This document shows, piece by piece, positions 42,335 to 48,296 of a DNA stretch of 48,296 bases. Made by a program: the position numbers and the translations under genes. The stretch is from an uncultured Lachnospiraceae bacterium. GTDB taxonomy: Bacteria > Bacillota > Clostridia > Lachnospirales > Lachnospiraceae. Below the pieces are notes generated by a model. That model had not been told where the DNA came from, searched no databases, and saw nothing but the letters and a program-made list of their open reading frames with translations. The DNA lies in the NCBI GenBank assembly GCA_900548905.1, contig URMK01000054.1:1-48296 (forward strand). The letters run 5' to 3'. Positions within the stretch are counted from its first letter, which is position 1. Every line of letters starts with the position of its first letter.

Positions 42335-43663
42335 TTATGTTTCTTTCGGAAGGTTTGAGAGCAAATATTCTTTGGAATTACGGGAGGGATCCTCCAGGAC
42401 AAGCTGAAGCAGATCCTGAAGGGCCTGTCCAAGCCTGGGGCCGGGTTTCATGCCGGCCGCAATCAGATCCCTGCCGGTCACGGCCAAATCCTTAAGGGCA
42501 AGACAGTCGCCTTCCTCCCGTATCTGTTCATATATAACCTGAAGGCTGTGCAGCCATTCTTCCTTCTGTATGCGCTGGTAGTCGCTCTGTGCCGCCAGAT
42601 CCGCATGTTTCACCTCCAGCAGAAGAGGGAACAGTTCCTTTCCCACTTTTGCCGCCGCCCGGCGAACGGCTCTTTTTTCCGGCAGGATTTCCATATCGTG
42701 CCAGTATACCAGTTCCCGCACCCTGTCTATGGTGTCATTGTCATAGCGGAGCCGTTTCAGTATCTCTTCTGCCATTTTGCTGCTCCATGCGCCATGTCCG
42801 CGGAAATGATCGATACCGTTTTCATCCGTGGCGACGCAGTCCGGTTTTCCAAAGTCGTGGAAGAGCATGACAAGGCGCAGTACCCTGTCAGGCCTGACAG
42901 CCTGCATAGCCCGCAGCGTATGCTCCCCTACGTTCCAGCAGTGGTGGGGATTTCGCTGCGGGGTCTGCATAAGCCGGTTGAACTCCGGCAGGATGACCCC
43001 GGTAATACCGGTTTCCCACGCAAAGATCAGATACTCGGGGTGAGGACTTAGCACAAGCTTTGTCAGCTCGGTCCGGATACGCTCCGCGCTCACCTTTTTT
43101 AGATTTCCGGCATGGCCCCGGATAGCCTCCTTTGTCTTTTCTTCTATGGAAAAACCAAGCTGGGCGGAAAAACGCACGGCCCTCATAATCCGCAGGGCAT
43201 CCTCGGTAAATCGTTCATCGGCGTCCCCCACGCAGCGTACAATTCCTTTTTCCAGGTCTTGTTTTCCGGAAAAGGCATCCACCAGCCCGCTTTCTTCATT
43301 ATAGGCCATAGCGTTAATGGTGAAGTCCCTTCTCTTCAGATCTTCAATCAGGTTTCCGGTAAAGATTACCTCTTTTGGATGTCTTCCGTCCTCATATTCA
43401 CCATCCACCCGGTAGGTGGTGACCTCATAACCCTTTTTATGCAGCATGACCGTCACCGTGCCATGCTGGATTCCCGTATCGATGGTACGGCGGAACAGTG
43501 CCTTTGTTTCCTCCGGTCTGGCCGAGGTGGTGATATCCCAGTCGTCCGGGGTCCGTGAAAGAAGGGAATCACGGACGCATCCGCCCACCGCAAAGGCTTC
43601 ATGCCCTGCATCCTGCAAGGTGTGTATTATATAACGGACATCCTCCGGAAGCTGTATGTTCAT
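42335..43663 (-). CDS. cca: CCA tRNA nucleotidyltransferase
   Basis: A 442-residue class II enzyme. AVGGCVRDSLLSRTPDDWDITTSA supplies the catalytic aspartates, RRDFTINAMAYN is the nucleotide-binding motif, and EDALRIMRAVRFSAQLGF follows. A C-terminal HD-type domain carries LRLVMLFHDFGKP. It adds CCA to tRNA 3' ends, needed here because both tRNAs in the window lack an encoded CCA. It has its own promoter at 43737-43766. Confidence 0.96.
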   Translation of the reverse strand: MNIQLPEDVRYIIHTLQDAGHEAFAVGGCVRDSLLSRTPDDWDITTSARPEETKALFRRTIDTGIQHGTVTVMLHKKGYEVTTYRVDGEYEDGRHPKEVIFTGNLIEDLKRRDFTINAMAYNEESGLVDAFSGKQDLEKGIVRCVGDADERFTEDALRIMRAVRFSAQLGFSIEEKTKEAIRGHAGNLKKVSAERIRTELTKLVLSPHPEYLIFAWETGITGVILPEFNRLMQTPQRNPHHCWNVGEHTLRAMQAVRPDRVLRLVMLFHDFGKPDCVATDENGIDHFRGHGAWSSKMAEEILKRLRYDNDTIDRVRELVYWHDMEILPEKRAVRRAAAKVGKELFPLLLEVKHADLAAQSDYQRIQKEEWLHSLQVIYEQIREEGDCLALKDLAVTGRDLIAAGMKPGPRLGQALQDLLQLVLEDPSRNSKEYLLSNLPKET

Positions 43664-43736
43664 CTTTTCTGCGTCCCTCCTGTTTCTTTAAACTCCGGCC
43701 CGTTCCCGGACCGGTAATGTGTGAAAGCCTGAGTGT

Positions 43737-43766
43737 ATTATATATAATATACCTCTTTTTTAGCAA
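43737..43766 (-). promoter_or_regulatory. Promoter of cca
   Basis: On the minus strand TTGCTA (43761-43766), an 18-bp spacer and TATAAT (43737-43742). Confidence 0.65.
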
Positions 43767-43808
43767 CCTAAAAGCGGATCTGGCTTCGGAAAATAATTTT
43801 ATTACGGT

Positions 43809-46184
43809 TCAATCCGTGGCCAGTAACATAATTTTTTCCGCACTGGTACATGCCATAATATCCTTTTGGGATAACTTATAATACTCCATAAGCTTTCCGG
43901 GGCCGGTGATGGTCAGCTGGGGGATCGGTTCCTTCATGGACTGCTGCTTTTCCGTCTTTTCTTTTCTGACACCGGCGATGACCTCTTTTAAATGGCTTCC
44001 GAAGGCCAGCAGTTGTTCATCCGGCTTTCCCTCTTCCCACAGCAGCCGGTGAACAGATACCGCCTTTTCATATTTCCTGAAGCAGGACTGGTATATATAA
44101 TCAGTGATATGTGGCACATAGATGGCATACAGCTTCAGGATGCCCAGAAGGCTGTGATAGAGGGCATACCGTGCCCCCACCTGTTCACAGGCGCCATGCT
44201 TCTCCGGCTGGTAAAGCCTTTCCTTAACAATTTCAATATAATAATCACAAAAATCCTCCCAGAACAGTTCATCTATTTTTTTCCTGGCCTGTCCTGTCTC
44301 GTATTCCTCCAGAAGCGTACCGGCTTCGGAAAATGTCATTTTGATCCGTTCCAGAATCCATTGATCCGCAGGCAGGAGCCTGGGGGCCGGCCCTTCTTCC
44401 GGCCGGTAGTCCTCCAGATGCAGGAAAGCAAAGCGGGAAGCATTGTAGAGCTTGTTGAGAAAACGCTTGGAGGGCCTGATATCTTCTTCGGAAAAAAAGG
44501 TGTCCGTCCCCAGCTTGGCCCCGGCAGCCCAATAACGGATGGCATCCGCGGAATGGGTTTCGATCAGATCCACGGGGGAAGAGCCGGCATTGCTCTTGGA
44601 CTTGCTGATTTTCTCCCCGGGCTTTGCCAGGACAAATCCGCTTATCATAATATCTTTCCAGGGAATGTCGCCGGTATGGTACAGACTGCGCACAATGGTA
44701 TAAAAAGCCCAGGTGCGGATAATTTCATGAGCCTGATGCCGCATACCCATAGGAAGGATTTCTCCGCTCCTGTCATCCGCTTCCTTGTATTTCGCATTGA
44801 TCAGGGGGGAAACGGAAGAGGTTGCCCAGGTATCAAAAACCGCCGTTTCCGGAACAAATTCCGTACAGCCGCAGGGACAGGCTTCTCCCGGCCCTTCCTC
44901 CATGGGATTTACCGGCAGCCGGTCCTCCTTTGCCAGAATAGGTTCCTTACAGTTCCTGCAGTACCAGAGAGGAAAGGGCACTCCAAAATACCGCTGTCTG
45001 GAAATGCACCAGTCCCATTTCAGATTTTCCACCCAGCTGATATACCTGCTTTTCATATGGGCCGGATGCCAGCGGATTTCCTCTGCCGCCTGCAGGAACC
45101 GTTCCTTTTCCGACAGCACATCAATATACCACTGGCTGGAAGGGATAATTTCCACGTCCGTTCCGCATCTTTCATGGACAGCCACCATATGGGTCATCTC
45201 CTCCCTGCGAAGCAGAGTCCCGTCCTTTTCCAGTTCCTCCAGGATAACTTCCCTGGCCTGCTTAACCTTCATGCCGCCGATGAGTGGGACCTCCTGTCCG
45301 ATGGTCCCGTCAGGACATATCACCTTCTTATAAGGAAGACCATGCTTTTCACACCAGGCCGCATCTGCCGTATCCCCATAGGTTGCGCACATAACCGCAC
45401 CCGTCCCCTTATCCATGCCGGCCTGTTCGTCGGTGAGGATAGGGATTTCAAAACCATACAGGGGAACACGGGCTTTTTTTCCCTCCAGATGGCGGTACCG
45501 TTCATCCAGGGGATTTACAAAAATACAAACGCAGCCGTACAGCAGCTCCGGCCTGGTGGTGGCAATCTGCAGCGTTTCCCCTTCGGTTTCAAATGCCAGG
45601 TAGTTAAAAAACGTCTCCTGCTCTTTTGTCTCCAGTTCCGCCTGGGCGATAGAGGTCCGGCACCGGGTACACCATAATACCGGGGATTCCTTTCTGTAAG
45701 CTTTTTTCTGTTTTACCAGCTCCAGAAAAGCTCTCTGGGATATCCGGCGGGTGTCATCGGAAACCGTCCGGTACTCCAGGGACCAGTCAACACTGAAGCC
45801 CAGGCTCTGCCACATCCGCTTGAAGCCGGCCTCATAGGCATCTATCGTTTCCATACATTTCTCCCGGAACAGGCTTCCGGGCATATCCGCAGCCCGGATC
45901 CCCAAATCCTTTTCCACAAGCCGCTCCGTGGGAAGCCCATTGTCATCAAAACCGAAGGGATAAAAGACATCATATCCCTTCATCCGCTTGAAACGTGCGA
46001 TCATTTCCGCCTGGGTATAGGAAAATACATGACCGATGTGAAGCTTTCCGCTTACCGTAGGGGGCGGGGTGTCAATGGAAAACACCTTTCTATCCCGTCC
46101 GTTCCCATACCGGTATATCCCTTCCCTGTCCCACATTTCCTGCAGTTCCTTCTCCGTCTTTCTGAAATCATACTTTTTATCCAT
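43809..46184 (-). CDS. valS: Valyl-tRNA synthetase, archaeal/rickettsial type
   Basis: A 791-residue class I synthetase. SIDTPPPTVSGKLHIGHVFSYTQAE holds the HIGH motif and GEKISKSKSN the KMSKS motif. An editing domain with ATTRPELLYGC lies in the insert. The protein is short and lacks the C-terminal coiled-coil arm of the common bacterial ValRS; this is the form known from archaea and Rickettsia and found in some clostridia. A T-box leader with a GTA (Val) specifier precedes it, which supports the amino acid. It charges tRNA-Val and edits Thr. Confidence 0.93.
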   Translation of the reverse strand: MDKKYDFRKTEKELQEMWDREGIYRYGNGRDRKVFSIDTPPPTVSGKLHIGHVFSYTQAEMIARFKRMKGYDVFYPFGFDDNGLPTERLVEKDLGIRAADMPGSLFREKCMETIDAYEAGFKRMWQSLGFSVDWSLEYRTVSDDTRRISQRAFLELVKQKKAYRKESPVLWCTRCRTSIAQAELETKEQETFFNYLAFETEGETLQIATTRPELLYGCVCIFVNPLDERYRHLEGKKARVPLYGFEIPILTDEQAGMDKGTGAVMCATYGDTADAAWCEKHGLPYKKVICPDGTIGQEVPLIGGMKVKQAREVILEELEKDGTLLRREEMTHMVAVHERCGTDVEIIPSSQWYIDVLSEKERFLQAAEEIRWHPAHMKSRYISWVENLKWDWCISRQRYFGVPFPLWYCRNCKEPILAKEDRLPVNPMEEGPGEACPCGCTEFVPETAVFDTWATSSVSPLINAKYKEADDRSGEILPMGMRHQAHEIIRTWAFYTIVRSLYHTGDIPWKDIMISGFVLAKPGEKISKSKSNAGSSPVDLIETHSADAIRYWAAGAKLGTDTFFSEEDIRPSKRFLNKLYNASRFAFLHLEDYRPEEGPAPRLLPADQWILERIKMTFSEAGTLLEEYETGQARKKIDELFWEDFCDYYIEIVKERLYQPEKHGACEQVGARYALYHSLLGILKLYAIYVPHITDYIYQSCFRKYEKAVSVHRLLWEEGKPDEQLLAFGSHLKEVIAGVRKEKTEKQQSMKEPIPQLTITGPGKLMEYYKLSQKDIMACTSAEKIMLLATD

Positions 46185-46297
46185 TCCGGATACCTCCTTT
46201 TTTTCGGCAAAGCCGTGTGTTTACAAACCAGATTGGAAGCGTAAGGGCGGGCGGTAACTATATAGTTCCTTCATAGTTTCATGAAAAAATCTGCCGC

Positions 46298-46620
46298 AAA
46301 AAAAACGCCCTAAGCAAATATGCTTAGGGCGAACAATTGTCCGTGGTACCACCTGAATTCAGAAGAGACTTCTGCACTTTGTACAATACGGGAAAACCGT
46401 TCCGTTTTCCGATATCGCTTTCCCTGATAACGGTGGATCTCCGTTGGAGTCTACTTGGAACCACAGCCGGCATACGACCGCCGGTTGCTTCTCCGTTCAA
46501 TCCAAAGCTCAAAGGCTACTTCCATGTTCCCTTCACGGAGATTTTCACCAGCCATCTCCTCTCTGTTCATCCGGAAGAACATGTACTCCTCCTCATCAAC
46601 GCTTTTGTCTGAGTCTGTTA
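46298..46620 (-). promoter_or_regulatory. T-box riboswitch (Val) upstream of valS
   Basis: The transcript runs from about 46619 to the terminator. Stem I includes a specifier-loop region GGAAGTAGCC with codon GTA (Val) at 46517-46519. The T-box AGGTGGTACCACGG lies at 46341-46354. The terminator stem CGCCCTAAGCA / TGCTTAGGGCG (46306-46331) is followed by eight T (46298-46305). Uncharged tRNA-Val should pair with GTA and the T-box, form the antiterminator and allow valS expression. Confidence 0.95.
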
Positions 46621-46625
46621 ACGCT

Positions 46626-46654
46626 ATTATAAACAGGTGCGGCAGGTAAGTCAA
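46626..46654 (-). promoter_or_regulatory. Promoter of the T-box/valS unit
   Basis: On the minus strand TTGACT (46649-46654), a 17-bp spacer and TATAAT (46626-46631). It starts about 10 bases past the stop codon of the HAAS gene. Confidence 0.9.
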
Positions 46655-46663
46655 TATCAAATT

Positions 46664-47683
46664 TTAGTAACAGTTCCTGTCATATTTTAACGCCTTATAA
46701 AGGGTCGTTCCAAAGTCCAGTATCATAATGAGCGCTATCACCAGCAGGAACACTCCGGGGAATCCGGTTATCAGCTTGGTAAGAAAGATATCCTTTTCCT
46801 GGAACAAATGCTCCACAGCCGGAATGAGTTCCGGGTTCACCAGCCCCGGTGTGTTCAGAAAGAAGAAAAAGCAGATAAAGCCGAGTATATCGGCAATACC
46901 GGTAACCACTGCAAGCCGTCTGGTATATCTGCCTTCAAAATAGCCGAACAGATCCCTGCCCACTCCGAATATCACTATTCCCACCAGCAGGAACCATACG
47001 CTCCTTACCGTCCGGGCATCCAGTATAGGGATGTTTACCTTCTGCCCGCCCTGATCCACGATGACACAGATAATTTGGGGCACCACCAGAAAGAGAACGA
47101 GGAAAACAATAGACAGACAGACGCCGGCTATCGTCTCCCCTTTTCCGATCCGTTCCTGTTTTACCGGCACGGGGGGAAGATTCTCCCAGCTTCCGTTGAT
47201 ATCCTCCAGGCTTATGCCTTTTCTCTGGAAAAAGGCAAAAAGCAGCGTCACAAAACCAAACCCAAATACCAGTCCCATTATAATACTCCCAAGCCACCCG
47301 GCCGCATCCAGCAGATATTCATATAAAAATTTTGTTTTCTGCCAATTATCCATAACTAAGGTAATCCCGCCTGCCAGCAGCATTCCCCCGGCCACCGCCC
47401 AAAAAACGATCCGCAGCACATATTTATAGGCGCTGAAGTAGGGCGGGCCGATAAGGCATTTGTCCTTATCCGGGCTGTAGTGGTTCGCCATCTCGGAGGG
47501 GGATCCCAGCTCCGCCAGAACAACGCGCAGATCCTTTTCCTCCGCCGGCCGCTCCTGGCAGCGCTCTTCCAGCATATCTTCAATCAGGGTATCCAGCTCC
47601 GCGCTGATATCTGACCGCATCTTATGGGGAAGCAGCCTGGATACCGCATATACATATCGTTCCTTTAATTCCTGTACACTCAT
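46664..47683 (-). CDS. HAAS-domain membrane protein
   Basis: A 339-residue protein. The N-terminal 80 residues (MSVQELKERYVYAVSRLLPHKMRSDISAELDTLIEDML) form the HAAS/permease-prefix helical domain that pairs with PadR regulators. Six or so hydrophobic helices follow. The ATG at 47683 is chosen because GGAAGG lies upstream and the domain begins there. It is co-transcribed with padR. It is thought to sit in the membrane and either sense or resist membrane stress; the function is unproven. Its last codons overlap a half copy of the palindromic repeat at 46667-46680. Confidence 0.8.
   Translation of the reverse strand: MSVQELKERYVYAVSRLLPHKMRSDISAELDTLIEDMLEERCQERPAEEKDLRVVLAELGSPSEMANHYSPDKDKCLIGPPYFSAYKYVLRIVFWAVAGGMLLAGGITLVMDNWQKTKFLYEYLLDAAGWLGSIIMGLVFGFGFVTLLFAFFQRKGISLEDINGSWENLPPVPVKQERIGKGETIAGVCLSIVFLVLFLVVPQIICVIVDQGGQKVNIPILDARTVRSVWFLLVGIVIFGVGRDLFGYFEGRYTRRLAVVTGIADILGFICFFFFLNTPGLVNPELIPAVEHLFQEKDIFLTKLITGFPGVFLLVIALIMILDFGTTLYKALKYDRNCY
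46667..46680. repeat. Half copy of the palindromic repeat
   Basis: GTAACAGTTCCTGT over the end of the HAAS gene. The opposite arm is not recognisable. Confidence 0.4.
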
Positions 47684-47769
47684 AATCAACCTTCCTCTCC
47701 TTTTCCATCCGGCAGCAAGCATCCAATCATTGAAATCGCTGCGCGACTGCTGCCACAACCTTTCCTTAC

Positions 47770-47794
47770 GGTCTGTGCAGGAAATGCACAGACC
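47770..47794. other. Hairpin between padR and the HAAS gene
   Basis: GGTCTGTGCA and TGCACAGACC pair perfectly over 10 bp with a GGAAA loop. No T-tract follows on the transcribed strand, so it is probably a processing or stabilising structure between the two operon genes. It overlaps the palindromic repeat at 47780-47809. Confidence 0.5.
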
Positions 47795-47809
47795 TGTTCA
47801 AACTGTTAC
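47780..47809. repeat. 14-2-14 palindromic repeat, copy F
   Basis: GGAAATGCACAGAC, CT, GTTCAAACTGTTAC. The left arm is degenerate (9 of 14 against the consensus), the right arm is good. The right arm supplies the padR stop codon. Confidence 0.55.
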
Positions 47810-48132
47810 AGCAGCTGTTCCATACTTTCTACTGTCCGTCTCCATTGCTTTTTCAGTTTTTCATACACTTCCGTCCCCTCCGGGGTAATACAATAATATT
47901 TACGCGGCTTGCTCTCTTCTGTATTCCATTCGCTGATTAACAGGCCCTGGCCCTCCAGCCTTCGAAGCAGCGGATAAAGTGTATTGGTTTCCACCGGCAT
48001 CCCATATTCCGTCAGGATTGTCACCAGGCTGTAGCCATACCTGGGTTCGCTCAGCTGGCTTAAGACACTCAGCACAATCGTTCCCCGGCGCAGCTCCATC
48101 AGCAGACCGGACAGAACCTCTTCTTTTCCCAT
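47806..48132 (-). CDS. PadR-family transcriptional repressor
   Basis: A 108-residue winged-helix protein. LSGLLMELRRGTIVLSVLSQLSEPRYGYSLVTIL..NTLYPLLRRLEGQGLLISEW is the PadR domain, followed by a short dimerisation helix. AGGTGAGG lies about 7 bases before the ATG. It is the first gene of a two-gene operon with the HAAS protein. A 9-bp inverted repeat between its -35 and -10 points to self-repression. Confidence 0.93.
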   Translation of the reverse strand: MGKEEVLSGLLMELRRGTIVLSVLSQLSEPRYGYSLVTILTEYGMPVETNTLYPLLRRLEGQGLLISEWNTEESKPRKYYCITPEGTEVYEKLKKQWRRTVESMEQLL

Positions 48133-48175
48133 AGTTCATCCTCACCTTCTTCGCTTGCACTATATTGTTTATTAC

Positions 48176-48204
48176 ATTATAGTGTGTGATACACACTATG
48201 TCAA
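48176..48204 (-). promoter_or_regulatory. padR promoter with PadR operator
   Basis: On the minus strand TTGACA (48199-48204), a 17-bp spacer and TATAAT (48176-48181), a perfect SigA consensus. ATAGTGTGT and ACACACTAT (48179-48199, 3-bp gap) fill the spacer. PadR sites are palindromes of similar type (ATGT...ACAT). A further AATATAGTG half site lies just downstream. Confidence 0.85.
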
Positions 48205-48243
48205 GCTGTAAAAACAGCTTCCGTTTTTTTCCTTTGTTATCTG

Positions 48244-48296
48244 GTTACTGTTCACGGCCCCCTGTGCCGCTGCCCCGTGGTTTTGCCTGCCCGGTT
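48244..48296 (-). repeat. 53-bp window-end repeat, copy 2
   Basis: The reverse complement of this block matches 88-140 at 46 of 53 positions. It lies upstream of the padR promoter and runs to the window edge, so the true repeat may be longer. Confidence 0.8.

Noticed and set aside
43992..45677. 561-codon plus-strand frame
   Set aside because: Antisense to valS. No ribosome binding site and no domain.

Overview
The window looks like chromosomal DNA of a spore-forming member of the Firmicutes, most likely family Lachnospiraceae (inference). Supporting signs are the conserved sporulation/cell-cycle cluster hup-rqcP-yabP-yabQ-divIC-spoIIE-tilS-hpt-ftsH, a CotS-type spore coat kinase, a T-box leader on a valyl-tRNA synthetase, AGGAGG-type ribosome binding sites, tRNA genes without an encoded CCA, and YesMN-controlled ABC sugar uptake. 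No rRNA, phage, IS element or CRISPR array was seen. Almost everything after 4.3 kb lies on the minus strand. The exceptions are a small group at 12.4-13.8 kb.

Layout. 0-4.3 kb: a plus-strand surface protein with BspA-like leucine-rich repeats, then an alpha/beta hydrolase. 4.4-10.1 kb: a potassium locus read leftwards. It runs from a membrane-anchored, TrkA-N-like protein through KtrB and KtrA to a short KdpD-like kinase, a KdpE-like regulator and a phosphotransferase. Four ATCTTA repeats in an 11/20/11 bp pattern lie in front of its promoter. 10.1-13.0 kb: an AgrC/AgrA-like pair (GHKL kinase and LytTR regulator) faces a divergent unit encoding a receiver domain without its phospho-acceptor Asp and a 65-residue protein. 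A direct repeat sits midway between the two facing promoters. 13.2-15.3 kb: a flavodoxin-fold reductase and an SPFH/zinc-ribbon protein.

15.4-26.8 kb: a carbohydrate-use region. YesM/YesN, a lipoprotein binding protein, two permeases, a GH63-like glucosidase and a GH36 alpha-galactosidase-like enzyme follow one another, with a sugar isomerase/epimerase upstream. A perfect 29-bp inverted repeat separates yesN from the transporter operon. 27-32 kb: an AT-rich AlbA_2/Schlafen-like gene with a 12-bp tandem repeat, a GNAT-like protein, tRNA-Leu and tRNA-Tyr, and a GH13 enzyme.

32-41 kb: the sporulation/housekeeping cluster. SpoIIE here has lost its membrane half but has a promoter with the 21-bp spacing and 0A-like box expected of Spo0A control. 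The yabP ribosome binding site lies in a hairpin whose other arm would be missing from transcripts starting at a SigE-like promoter in the loop region. A phosphotransferase with its own promoter and a leader carrying a 20-codon ORF and a terminator-like hairpin sits between rqcP and yabP. 41-48 kb: CotS-like kinase, CCA-adding enzyme, valyl-tRNA synthetase of the archaeal/rickettsial type behind a T-box with a GTA specifier, a HAAS-type membrane protein and its PadR repressor with a palindromic operator.

Two repeat families cut across these genes. A 53-bp sequence occurs in inverted orientation at the two ends of the window. A 14-2-14 palindrome of the form GTAAC(N)GTTCAGAC recurs between genes, often overlapping stop codons.
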